From positions 420,325 through 484,324 of the forward strand of contig NZ_RCZE01000001.1 of the NCBI RefSeq assembly GCF_006438915.1: a stretch of 64,000 nucleotides of DNA, in the 5' to 3' direction. The notes below the pieces were generated by a model. The model had not been told where the DNA came from. It did not search any database and was given only the letters and a program-made list of their open reading frames with translations. Within the stretch, counting starts at the first letter, position 1. Each line of letters begins with the position of its first letter. The DNA comes from Pseudomonas arsenicoxydans (GTDB lineage: Bacteria > Pseudomonadota > Gammaproteobacteria > Pseudomonadales > Pseudomonadaceae). The translations under genes and the position numbers were made by a program. This document shows positions 8,518 to 17,156 of this stretch, one piece after another.

Positions 8518-9912
8518 TCAGATGCAGTGACTTGCCTTGATCGATTCTGCACCTTGCGATCCCAAGCGCCCTACGTTGTTGATACCCTGCGGATAACCTT
8601 TATCAGCTGACAATTGATAACAGGCCAGCGCCCGGGACATATCCTTTGTTCCTAAGTCGCCACTCTCAAAATAGGAACCCAGAGTGTTCATCGCCTCTGT
8701 AGACCCCATGGAAACTGCACGAATAATCTCCCTTTCTGCCTGCTCGGGGTGTTGGCAAGGGCCGTCATAATCGGTGGAGTTGCCATTACAGTAAAAAAAA
8801 GAGAGACCCAATGCCCCACCCGGCAGTGTCGTCGCAGCCGCTTTAAACAGAGCTTCAAGCTTGCTCGTTTCCAACTGAGGTGCCATCTGCGAAAGACTCA
8901 AGCCTGCCGCCGACAGACTCGCCTGTGGATCACCCGACTCTGCAGCACAGACATAGTTTTCCAGGGCCGCTTCATGCAGCTCCTTAGTCAGCCGGTATTG
9001 TTCAAGCGCCCCTAACCCACCCAACCCTTCCGCACGTTGATAACAGAAGCTCTCGGCGCGGCTCATTCCGGGTTTACTGGATGCGACAAGCTCTTTCTCG
9101 CTGATCGACCAATCCTCAATACCCACAAGCGCCCAGCATGGCTTTTTAGAAGAATTAAAAATCTTGATGTTGCTGTTGCCTGCCCGTTTATCCACAACGT
9201 TTACGTGATTGTCGTCTACACGTTCGATCTCAACCCCTTCCGTCTTGCTCTCACCTGTTGCAGCCATCAAAGGAAAGTCCAAGCTCGGGCCTACCGCCGC
9301 AGTGATGAGAGGTTCAAATCGACCAGGATCATCGGTTCGCTTCAACACCAGTATCTTCACCGCCAATGCGGTTAGACGCTTCTGGGACTCGGCATTGGCG
9401 GAAAACGCTGGCAAAAACTGAGCAAAGTCTTTGGATGGGCAAGAGCTATCTGACCCGCTTCTCATTGCCCCCCAACTTAAAATATCGGGTGCGATCTTGT
9501 CCAAAAAAGCCGAGCGCTCGTGGCTCATTCTTGCGATGCAATTATTCACGGTCGTTAAGTAAGCAGAAGTACCGGGCTTTATCTCAAACGCCTCGAGCGG
9601 ACAATTCGCGTCCCGCAATTTTATCCACACCCGCTGCGCTTCCTTGACCTTCGCCGTATACGCCGCCCCCGCGTCGGGGTCGGCCAGGTACTGAGCTTCG
9701 AGTCGCGCCATCAGTTGGTGATAACTGGTATTCAAGAGTGAGTCGGCAGCGATTTTGGCCACATCCGAACACTTATCAATTTGTTGACTCGCAGTAATTT
9801 CGCCGCATTCATCTTGGGCTAGTGCGGTTGGAACTGTCAGAACGGCTTGGCATACCAGCGCACCAACAACTCCTAAAAAAAAGCGTTTCACTATGTTCAA
9901 TCCTTGAGTCAT
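8518..9912 (-). CDS. Secreted LprI-like (lysozyme-inhibitor type) + Sel1-repeat protein
   Basis: 464-aa protein with a signal peptide (about 1-32, ending ALA-QDE). Residues about 36-140 match the LprI/DUF1311 pattern: paired Cys (DECGE, DKCSD), LNTSYHQLMARL, a Gln-x2-Trp segment (AQRVWIKLRDANC) and a final Cys (NNCIARM). LprI of Mycobacterium tuberculosis is a known lysozyme inhibitor. The C-terminal 150 residues carry Sel1-like helical repeats (AAESGDPQASLSAAGL, AVSMGSTEAMNTLGSYFESGDLG, LSADKGYPQGINNVG). It is the last gene after the vgrG effector module, 163 bases beyond the immunity candidate. A periplasmic protective role against the effector's muramidase-like domain is an inference; it could also be an unrelated envelope protein. 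Confidence 0.75.
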   Translation of the reverse strand: MTQGLNIVKRFFLGVVGALVCQAVLTVPTALAQDECGEITASQQIDKCSDVAKIAADSLLNTSYHQLMARLEAQYLADPDAGAAYTAKVKEAQRVWIKLRDANCPLEAFEIKPGTSAYLTTVNNCIARMSHERSAFLDKIAPDILSWGAMRSGSDSSCPSKDFAQFLPAFSANAESQKRLTALAVKILVLKRTDDPGRFEPLITAAVGPSLDFPLMAATGESKTEGVEIERVDDNHVNVVDKRAGNSNIKIFNSSKKPCWALVGIEDWSISEKELVASSKPGMSRAESFCYQRAEGLGGLGALEQYRLTKELHEAALENYVCAAESGDPQASLSAAGLSLSQMAPQLETSKLEALFKAAATTLPGGALGLSFFYCNGNSTDYDGPCQHPEQAEREIIRAVSMGSTEAMNTLGSYFESGDLGTKDMSRALACYQLSADKGYPQGINNVGRLGSQGAESIKASHCI

Positions 9913-10009
9913 TCATTAGGCACTATGAGTCTTTGATCAGCAGCAGCCGAAACTCACTGTTCACAAACTCGCAGTAACGGTCCCTGAGCAAAAAACGGGA
10001 CCAAAGAAC

Positions 10010-10060
10010 GGGACAGATTTATTTATAGAGCACTTCTAGAGTTATAAATAAATCTGCCCC
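10010..10060. repeat. Long inverted repeat of GGGACAGATTTATTTA type
   Basis: Perfect 14-bp arms CAGATTTATTTATA (10015-10028) and TATAAATAAATCTG (10043-10056), flanked by GGGA and CCCC. It stands between two minus-strand genes. It may terminate the effector-immunity transcript, or be a small mobile REP/MITE-like element; similar GGGACAGATTTATT sequences are known to me as dispersed repeats in several gammaproteobacteria. Confidence 0.7.
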
Positions 10061-10075
10061 CTCTCTTGCCACCCT

Positions 10076-11173
10076 TCAGCTTCGTTCCATTACCCGCTTA
10101 GGAATTTTTGCGCTCTTTCCAGACTGAACCATAAGCGAGTTATATTTTTTGTAGTTTTCCGCAGCCAGCTCCTTGTTCCCAATCCCCCAATAACTATCGG
10201 CCAAATTCAAATAAGCGACCACCCTATCTGGATTATTTGCAACGACATAACTCAGCAATTCAGTCGCCTCGCCATAATGACCTGACTCTTCGAATAAAAA
10301 CCCGAGATCATTCGACCACCCGGGATTTTTTGAAAAATAGTATTTATCCACAATATAAGTCTCAGGTGCACATGCTGAATCTTCGTTACCGCCTGCGACA
10401 AAGTAGGTCATATACTCATTGAATTTAACTTTATCTCCTTTTTTGTAAGCTGCCAGGGCCAGATCAAAATTAGTGCTGACGTCGACCGGCATGAGTTTCT
10501 CGCGACTGTTTTTATCCGACTGACTTTCTATGTGCAGCGCTTTTAAATACTCAAATGCCTTAGTACCATTAAACTCATCAAGCGACTTTGAGTTAAAACG
10601 ATCCAGTGGCAAAGCGTACACGCCTACCAGCGACCGATCACAGGACTCGTTATTTGTCACAAGAAGCAAATTCTTAAGAACCAGTTTTTTCGTATCAAGA
10701 TCATATTTAAACTGCAAATTAAAGTTGTACTTTGTATTACCATCTTCAGTTGTTTTTAAAACCAGATACTCTCCTGGCTTAGCGGAAGCATATTTCACCG
10801 GAATAGTTTCACCTTGTACATCTACAACGTTAATAACGTTGTCCGTCGCGGAAGATGTACCTACATCAAACCCATCGTAGCTCGCGGGAGAATAGGTATT
10901 TTTTATAACTGGCAGCGCTAAATTCGCCTCCACGATCACCGACGGCTGAGCACCGTTGGCAGTTACAAGTAGCCGTTGTGTTTGATCACCTGGCTCAGCT
11001 TTTAGGATCAGAATTTTTTGATCCCTTAAGCCTTCTATCAGATTCACATCTAAAGATTTAATAACTTGAGAGCTGGCAGGCATTGCATTATTTCCTCCCG
11101 CCCAAGCAACTGGAACCGCAGAAAATAAGATAGCTACTGTAAAAAGCCTAGCGAAACCAGATTTATGATTCAT
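10076..11173 (-). CDS. Periplasmic TPR-containing immunity candidate
   Basis: 365-aa protein with a clear signal peptide (MNHKSGFARLFTVAILFSAV to about residue 25, AWA-GG). The middle is beta-rich with no recognised domain. The C-terminal 80 residues form TPR-like repeats (LGFLFEESGHYGEATELLSYVVANN, AYLNLADSYWGIGNKELAAENYKKY). The start codon overlaps the effector stop (ATGA), the classic arrangement of effector-immunity pairs. Periplasmic export fits an immunity protein against a cell-wall-cleaving toxin. The sequence is visibly AT-richer than the T6SS core genes. The immunity role is inferred from position and export only. Confidence 0.72.
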   Translation of the reverse strand: MNHKSGFARLFTVAILFSAVPVAWAGGNNAMPASSQVIKSLDVNLIEGLRDQKILILKAEPGDQTQRLLVTANGAQPSVIVEANLALPVIKNTYSPASYDGFDVGTSSATDNVINVVDVQGETIPVKYASAKPGEYLVLKTTEDGNTKYNFNLQFKYDLDTKKLVLKNLLLVTNNESCDRSLVGVYALPLDRFNSKSLDEFNGTKAFEYLKALHIESQSDKNSREKLMPVDVSTNFDLALAAYKKGDKVKFNEYMTYFVAGGNEDSACAPETYIVDKYYFSKNPGWSNDLGFLFEESGHYGEATELLSYVVANNPDRVVAYLNLADSYWGIGNKELAAENYKKYNSLMVQSGKSAKIPKRVMERS

Positions 11174-13875
11174 TGGGAGAACACCTGATAAATCTCTGTA
11201 AAATGCGTACGACGCTCTGCGTAGCTCTCAGTATTCAAATTCACCACCTTAGTAATATCGTCTGTACTGCCCACGTTTGGAGCGACTTTATTATTAAGAT
11301 GCTGCCATTCCCAAAAACCCATCGCCGACAACAAACCTATTTTTGTATCAAGCAACTGATCCGGGTTGGCAACAATATCAATTACCTCTTCAGGCAACTT
11401 GGCCTTTAAAACATCCTCTACTGCCTTGTAGTTTGCCTTCCATGTAAGCTGAATGAACCCTTTCCCCTTATAGCTCAATCCTTCAGCACAACCTCCAGAG
11501 GTCAATACAAAACCTCCTGAGGCTGAACAACAGCAGTAAACACGCTTAGCAATTTCGTCCGGCTTAGGTAATTGAGAATATGCCTTCCCCCCATTCAATG
11601 TATAAGCACTTTTGGCTGATGGGCTAAGTGCATTATATTGAGCCATTTCAATTCGTTTATACCCTAGTTGATCAGCTTCAGCAGGATAAGTGTCGAAATA
11701 TCTCTTGAACAAACTTTTCAGGGCCGGAACGGAATACCAAAGGCTTTCTGACTTACCGACCAGGGCCGCCCCTACCTCAGTCTTAACTTGTGCAAAAAAC
11801 TGTGCGATCCTTACAGGCGTATTAATCTCAAAACGCCCTGCATATTTATTAAATAGTTCTCTTACTTCTTCACGCTTGCTTTCAGAAGAGGTTGGAAACA
11901 TCCTTTTCATTTGATCTTTTGATATCAGCTCTGCCGACACCGAAGAAAAGTTCCCGATGATCTCTATCGGATGAAAATGCCAGACCATCCCATCAGCAGG
12001 AACTTCCGCCCTACCAGAAAGTTTGCTCCAAAATACGAAATTATCAATTCGCGCTTGCTCATGTTTCAGTGATTTAGGTGAGTCTTCCAGAATCTGCGCT
12101 AAACGGCTCCACTTTGGCTTTTCGGATTTATCCTTCCACTCAGTCGGGTGATATGCGATCAACTTTGACCAATGGTCTCTCATCTCGACATTTTTCAAAG
12201 CCTCAGGAAAGTCTTCCGGCGTGACCTTCCCATCCTGATTCCCAAGCCTATCCAGATCTTTGTACAAGGCTTTGAATAAATCAGGCATGTCATCTGGATC
12301 AAGGAAACCGTCTGCACCAGCACTCGACTCCTTCACTATGCGAAAGCCGAGCTTTTCCCAGTCGTGCTGAGTGATTATCTGAGCATCTGCCTTTTTTATA
12401 AGGCCTGATTTGCTCTGACCATCCTCATCAACCTTGAGCTCATACCATTCTGTAGGATCTTTGAATATTGGAGCCTTGTTGAGTTCGACGATATGCTCCT
12501 TCAATAACTGGACAGTTCCCGTCTGAGGAGCTTTTTTTGTCAGAACAGCGTCTGCAGGTAAATGTAAAAATTGCTTCCCAAGCTTTAGTCCAGCTTGGTT
12601 CTGCAGGAAGTCTTCGACCTTTGAATCCGCCGTAAAAATCTCAATGTGCACCTGATGCTTACGGGTAATTTCAGCATTCTCACCCGTAGCGTTCTCCATC
12701 AACCCCATATACCCGATGGGGTCGCCCGCCTTGATACCGGTGCTCGTTAGGGTGACGTCGTCAAACGCCAAATCAGCGGGCGTCACCGTTTCCCAACGCA
12801 TCGTAGGCTCCGGTGGTTCATTTTCAACACAAGCCCAAAACGTTGGGGGTACCGTTCCTGCCCCTCCCAATCCACCGCTGACGAGCTTGCATTCAGCCAT
12901 ACGCCGTAGACTCCCGGCGATGTTGAGATTGACCACCTTTTCACTATCAAACTCAACAATACTACTGGCTACCAACGCCATAGAGCCAAGAGGTGTGCCT
13001 GCGTTTTGTCCATTAGCGGGTGATGCTGGAGCGCTGAAAAGAGGTAGTGGTCGTGGCGCAACCGTAGCCTTCACCTTACCTTGCCAATAATTCGGCCTAG
13101 CTCGTTGTGGCGGTAAAATCTCGGACCAACTGGCACCGCCACTTGACGCGCGAGGGTAGGCCTCTCCATTTTTTTTGTAAGCGAACCAAACCTCTTGACC
13201 TACGGAGCGACCATTTACACTCCCCTTGAGTATTTTGCCCTTGGCATAAACCTCGTCAGTTCCCTTTTTGTCGAGAATCTCAAACTCGGTACCGGCGGCA
13301 ATTGCGCCATACGTATGGCAACCGGGCTCACCTTTCGCATCACTACGTGCAGTGAAGCCTCCAGCAATCATTTTTATTTTTTGATTAGGTAGCTCTTCAG
13401 GCGACAGCGGGTACCGTTCAAACGGTAATAAATGCATGTAAAGACTGTAGAAAGTCAGAGCATTTTGCTTGTCCTTGTTCGCGCCTTCTTCCGGATTTGG
13501 CGGCGACTTATATTCGTGGCGTACCAAGCAGAATGAATTGGAGTATTTCAGCGGCTTGGCATCCACCCCCTCGCCGAAAATTGACACCAAGTAGTCTCTG
13601 TTCAGCCGATAAGCCACCACCTCACCATCCGCCATACAGCGTACCGGCTCATGGAGCACACATTGCGGAGCGCTCAAGTCACTGATGTGAATACCACCAT
13701 GCCAGAACTTATTACTGCCCAGCAGATAGTGGCCTGACTTTTCGTTTTCGATGGCCTTATAGAGTTGCTCGGCATCCGTAAACTGTTTCCCATCCGATTT
13801 TCTGATGGGAAATTGAAATTTCATCGTTGGTAAAACTGTCGGAGCTGCCGGATTTTGGTTTGATGAATCAGTCAT
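11170..13875 (-). CDS. T6SS effector candidate: M23-like endopeptidase + EF-hand-like + GH19-like muramidase
   Basis: 901-aa protein downstream of vgrG with no signal peptide, as expected for T6SS delivery. Residues about 55-425 resemble an M23 peptidase with an insertion: HGGIHISD (59-66), VRCMADGEVVAYR (78-90), YSLYMHLL (143-150) and HQVHIEIF (407-414), matching the HxxxD, HxH and HLHFE-type positions. Residues about 520-560 carry an EF-hand-like pair (DGFLDPDDM, NQDGKVTPEDF). Residues about 675-900 match the GH19 chitinase/muramidase fold: AQFFAQVKTEVG with candidate catalytic Glu700, and YKGKGFIQLTWKANY (802-816). Thus both glycan and peptide bonds of peptidoglycan may be targets. It is coupled by ATGA to the small upstream ORF and to the downstream immunity candidate. 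The domains are read by motif only; activity is not shown. Confidence 0.8.
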   Translation of the reverse strand: MTDSSNQNPAAPTVLPTMKFQFPIRKSDGKQFTDAEQLYKAIENEKSGHYLLGSNKFWHGGIHISDLSAPQCVLHEPVRCMADGEVVAYRLNRDYLVSIFGEGVDAKPLKYSNSFCLVRHEYKSPPNPEEGANKDKQNALTFYSLYMHLLPFERYPLSPEELPNQKIKMIAGGFTARSDAKGEPGCHTYGAIAAGTEFEILDKKGTDEVYAKGKILKGSVNGRSVGQEVWFAYKKNGEAYPRASSGGASWSEILPPQRARPNYWQGKVKATVAPRPLPLFSAPASPANGQNAGTPLGSMALVASSIVEFDSEKVVNLNIAGSLRRMAECKLVSGGLGGAGTVPPTFWACVENEPPEPTMRWETVTPADLAFDDVTLTSTGIKAGDPIGYMGLMENATGENAEITRKHQVHIEIFTADSKVEDFLQNQAGLKLGKQFLHLPADAVLTKKAPQTGTVQLLKEHIVELNKAPIFKDPTEWYELKVDEDGQSKSGLIKKADAQIITQHDWEKLGFRIVKESSAGADGFLDPDDMPDLFKALYKDLDRLGNQDGKVTPEDFPEALKNVEMRDHWSKLIAYHPTEWKDKSEKPKWSRLAQILEDSPKSLKHEQARIDNFVFWSKLSGRAEVPADGMVWHFHPIEIIGNFSSVSAELISKDQMKRMFPTSSESKREEVRELFNKYAGRFEINTPVRIAQFFAQVKTEVGAALVGKSESLWYSVPALKSLFKRYFDTYPAEADQLGYKRIEMAQYNALSPSAKSAYTLNGGKAYSQLPKPDEIAKRVYCCCSASGGFVLTSGGCAEGLSYKGKGFIQLTWKANYKAVEDVLKAKLPEEVIDIVANPDQLLDTKIGLLSAMGFWEWQHLNNKVAPNVGSTDDITKVVNLNTESYAERRTHFTEIYQVFSQ

Positions 13876-14078
13876 TTTTTTGCTTCCTGCAAATTTATAG
13901 CAAAGCTCTTTGGCTCAACCCGATCCTTTTCCGCGGACCACGACATCGACAACTTTACCGCTGGAGTGATGAGTTGGCATCGCACGTGAGCACTTACAGA
14001 AAGCCCCATCAGGGGGGCGGTGAAAATTGGCGCACCCACATCTGCATTTTTTTTGAAAACACGATTCATGTCGTTCAC
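13872..14078 (-). CDS. Small ORF coupled between vgrG and the effector
   Basis: Up to 68 aa from a GTG overlapping the vgrG stop, or 65 aa from the ATG at 14069. Its stop overlaps the effector start (ATGA). No family was recognised. Coupling at both ends is the main reason to believe it. An alternative frame across the same bases (ending at 13915) encodes a Cys-rich run CRCGCANF...FCKCS, and an A8 homopolymer near 14047-14054 sits where the two frames could be joined. So either frame, or a shifted product, may be the real one. Confidence 0.4.
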   Translation of the reverse strand: MNDMNRVFKKNADVGAPIFTAPLMGLSVSAHVRCQLITPAVKLSMSWSAEKDRVEPKSFAINLQEAKK

Positions 14079-16126
14079 TCAGAAAACACAAAAAAAGCCT
14101 TCGGTTTAACCTTCTCAGGCACCGCATTCCCCAACGCCTGATCCATCAAACTCCCCGCCTTATCCTTATCCGCAGCCCCCGGCAGCACCGGCGGTTTAAT
14201 CCCGATCCCTGTCCCGCTCCCCGCCGAACCACCCGCATTTATCTTCACCACCGGCCCAACAACCGTCACCCCGCCGGCATCCAGCTTGATAAAGCTCCCT
14301 CCCCCCAAAATGGTGAGTTCGCTGCCAGCCTCGATAACAATCTTCGCCCCAGCCTTCACATGAATCTCTTTCCCAACGCTAGTCAGCTGCGCAGTCCCCA
14401 ACTTCACATGCTGGTTCTGCCCAATCGTCAGGTGATCATCCAGCCGCGTTTCAGTCTTGCGGTCGGCGATGGTGGTGCGATGCTCTTCCGCTTTCAACTC
14501 GGTGTAGGTGTTCTTCACCACCGTGTCATGTCGCTCATTGCCGACGCGAATCTTCTGATCATGCTCAATGTTTTCATCCCAATCCCGCTGGGCATGGATG
14601 AAGATCTGCTCCGCACCCTTCTTGTCTTCAATCCGCAGTTCATTGAACCCACCGCCCCCCGGTGAGCTGAGGGTTTTGAACACGGTGCGGGTTTTGTTCG
14701 CCGGCAACTCGTAGGGAACCTGGTTTTCCTTGTGGTACAGGCAACCGGTCACCAGCGGTTGGTCGGGGTCGCCTTCGAGGAAGGTGACGAGCACTTCCAT
14801 GCCGATGCGCGGGATGACGATGGCGCCGTAGCGGTCGCCGGCCCAGCTCGATGAAACGCGCATCCAGCAGCTGGTTTTGTCATCCGCCAGGCCTTCGCGG
14901 TCCCAGTGGAATTGCACTTTGATGCGGCCGTATTGGTCGCAGTGGATTTCTTCGCCTTTGGGGCCGGTGACCATGGCGGTCTGGCTGCCGAGGACGCGGG
15001 GTTTCGGGTGTTCCAGCGCGGGGCGGTAGAAGACGTTCCACGGGGTGGCGAGGAAGCGGTTGCGGTAGCCCTGGTGGAAGTCGTCTTTGTTGTCGGTGGT
15101 GTCGCTGGTCACGGACTCTTCGAGGACTTGCGGTTGTTTGCCTTCGTGGACGATTTCGGTGAGCAGCCAGAGGTCGTTCCACTCGGTGCGCGGGTGGTCG
15201 GACATTTCCAGGAAGTGCCCGCTGATGAGCCGGGTCTGGTCGCCGTGGCCTTCGGCTTGCAGGTAGTCAGCGCGGTGGCGTTCGAGGGCGCGTTGGCTGA
15301 GGAATTTGCCGCGCGCGCGGTCGAGGAAGCGGCCGGGGTAGTCGTAGTCTTCCAGATCCGGTTCGGTGCTTTCGCCGTCGGGTTTGTACGCCGCTTCGAG
15401 TTGCAGGCGCGGTTTTTCGAAGTCGTAGTCGCGGCGTGTGACGCGGCCGGTGCGGGTTTCCAGGCGCAGTTTGAAGCCTTTGATTACCGGTTCGTCGGCG
15501 ACCATGCCGCTGCCTTGCACATATGCCGTTGGCTGCCCGAGTTTCGGGAACACGGTCTGGTCGTCGCCGAAAACCAGCAGATGCCCTTTCTCGCTGTGCT
15601 GGAAGTGGTAGTGAATGCCTTCCTCTTCGCACAGGCGCTGGACGAAGTGCAGGTCGGTTTCGTCGTACTGCACGCAGTAGTCGCGGTCCGGGCACGGTTG
15701 GCTGAGCTGGAAGCGGTAGGCGTTGCCCTTGATGCCGTGTTCTTCGAGGATCAGCGCGATGATTTTCGGCGCGGACATCTGCTGGTAGATGCGCTGGTTG
15801 GTGCGGTGATGCAGGTATTGCAGGTGCGGCACCAGGGAGATTTTGTAGCGGGTCAGGCGTTTGCCGGCATCGCCTTGGGCGACGCGGTAGATCTGGCCGT
15901 GGATGCCGGAGCCCTCTCCCGTAGAAGAAGCAGCATCGAACGCCAGGAACGCCTGTTTGTGCAGCAGCTGCTCCAAGTCCAGATCAGGGTTTTCGCTGAC
16001 CAGTTCGAGGTCGAAGCGATACGGCTGGCTGATGCCTTCGGTGCCGGTGAACGACAGCACTTGCAGGTCGCCGACGTAGTCTTCAACGGTCAGGCTGAAA
16101 TGCGTTTCGTTAGACGGGTTGAACAT
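14075..16126 (-). CDS. vgrG: VgrG/TssI, T6SS spike protein
   Basis: 683-aa spike trimer subunit (gp27/gp5-like) capping the Hcp tube and carrying effectors. The N-terminal gp27-like part begins FSLTVEDYVGDLQVLSFTGTEG and contains RDYCVQYDETDLHFVQRLCEEEGIHYHF. The gp5 OB region includes VTGPKGEEIHCDQYGRIKVQFHWDREG and the signature WAGDRYGAIVIPRIGMEVLVTFLEGDPDQPLVTGCLYH. The C-terminal beta-helix needle runs to about residue 630, then a short Gly/Pro-rich tail without a toxin domain. It follows the kinase gene by 28 bases and directly precedes its effector cargo. Confidence 0.96.
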   Translation of the reverse strand: MFNPSNETHFSLTVEDYVGDLQVLSFTGTEGISQPYRFDLELVSENPDLDLEQLLHKQAFLAFDAASSTGEGSGIHGQIYRVAQGDAGKRLTRYKISLVPHLQYLHHRTNQRIYQQMSAPKIIALILEEHGIKGNAYRFQLSQPCPDRDYCVQYDETDLHFVQRLCEEEGIHYHFQHSEKGHLLVFGDDQTVFPKLGQPTAYVQGSGMVADEPVIKGFKLRLETRTGRVTRRDYDFEKPRLQLEAAYKPDGESTEPDLEDYDYPGRFLDRARGKFLSQRALERHRADYLQAEGHGDQTRLISGHFLEMSDHPRTEWNDLWLLTEIVHEGKQPQVLEESVTSDTTDNKDDFHQGYRNRFLATPWNVFYRPALEHPKPRVLGSQTAMVTGPKGEEIHCDQYGRIKVQFHWDREGLADDKTSCWMRVSSSWAGDRYGAIVIPRIGMEVLVTFLEGDPDQPLVTGCLYHKENQVPYELPANKTRTVFKTLSSPGGGGFNELRIEDKKGAEQIFIHAQRDWDENIEHDQKIRVGNERHDTVVKNTYTELKAEEHRTTIADRKTETRLDDHLTIGQNQHVKLGTAQLTSVGKEIHVKAGAKIVIEAGSELTILGGGSFIKLDAGGVTVVGPVVKINAGGSAGSGTGIGIKPPVLPGAADKDKAGSLMDQALGNAVPEKVKPKAFFVFSE

Positions 16127-16154
16127 TGCTTGCTCCCTGTTCGGTGGTCATCCG

Positions 16155-17156
16155 TTACGCCCGATGTCGCAGGCGTTGCAGCAAAGACGAAGTGGCGCCC
16201 AGGGCGTCACGCAATTGGGCGGCGGTGATGGTGCGCTTGGCCGCATCGAAAGCCAGCGCCGTTCGCAGGGCTGGCCAGCAGTGTTTGGGCAGGTTTCGCG
16301 GCGGATGCAGTTCGCGCTCGAGCTGGCCGTCGCGGGCCTCGGTCGAGGGCAAGCGGAGGAACGGGTGTTTGCCGCCGGCCAGTTCGTAGAGCACGCAGGC
16401 CACGCCGTAGACATCGGCACTGGCGGTCAGCGGTTGGCCTTCGAGCAGTTCCGGGGCGGCGTAGCCGGGGGTCCAGGCGTTGAAGCGGTCGCGACTCAGG
16501 TGCGGCAGGCCGGGGAGAATGCCTTCCACAGCCTGGCCGAGGCCGAAGTCGAACAGGCGCACGCCTTCTTCGCTGAGCATCACATTGCTCGGTTTCAGGT
16601 CGCCGTGCAGTACGCCGCGCGAGTGGGCATAGGCCAACGCATCGAGCAGCGGCAGCGCGATGTCGCGCAGTTCTTTCCACGGCAGGCCCAGGGGCCGCTC
16701 GCAGAGTAGTTTGTCCAGGGTCAGTCCACGCATGAGTTCCATGGTGAAGAAGGCGCGCTGGCAGTCGGTGTCCACTTCAAAGCTGTGCAAACGCAGCACG
16801 TTGTCGTGGCGCAGGCGTCGGGTCAGGGCGAACTCGCTGTAGAGCAAGGCGCTGGCGTCCGGCGATTCGGCAAATTCTTCGCTGAGGATTTTCAGCGCGA
16901 TGTAAGGGTCGGGATCGCCGAACTGTTCGCTCAGCAAATCCCGTGCGCGGTAAACCGCGCCCATACCGCCGGCACCGAGCAGGCGCTCGATGCGGTAACG
17001 GCCTGCGAGCACGTCGGGCATTTCGCCGATGCTGGGCTTGGTCGGCGCCAGCGCGGACTCTGCTTTATGCGGTTTGGCGAACGCGAAATAAGTCAGGTTG
17101 CTGACTTCTTCGTCGCTCACCAGCAGGTCGTCGAGCGGCGGCATGAGTTGGGTCAT
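16155..17156 (-). CDS. stk1: T6SS Ser/Thr protein kinase (PpkA/Stk1 type)
   Basis: 333-aa Hanks-type kinase expected to phosphorylate the FHA protein and so control T6SS assembly. The start at 17156 overlaps the phosphatase stop (ATGA); the longer open frame upstream is a shadow of the phosphatase gene. It has the Gly loop GAGGMG (61-66), Lys89 in IALKIL, HGDLKPSN (184-191) in place of the common HRDLKP, DFG (203-205) and the YAAPE segment. There is no obvious transmembrane segment, unlike PpkA of the H1 system but like Stk1 of the H2 cluster. Confidence 0.9.
   Translation of the reverse strand: MTQLMPPLDDLLVSDEEVSNLTYFAFAKPHKAESALAPTKPSIGEMPDVLAGRYRIERLLGAGGMGAVYRARDLLSEQFGDPDPYIALKILSEEFAESPDASALLYSEFALTRRLRHDNVLRLHSFEVDTDCQRAFFTMELMRGLTLDKLLCERPLGLPWKELRDIALPLLDALAYAHSRGVLHGDLKPSNVMLSEEGVRLFDFGLGQAVEGILPGLPHLSRDRFNAWTPGYAAPELLEGQPLTASADVYGVACVLYELAGGKHPFLRLPSTEARDGQLERELHPPRNLPKHCWPALRTALAFDAAKRTITAAQLRDALGATSSLLQRLRHRA

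Noticed and set aside
14906..16228. 440-aa plus-strand open frame
   Set aside because: Antisense to vgrG, low-complexity Val/Ala/Phe composition.
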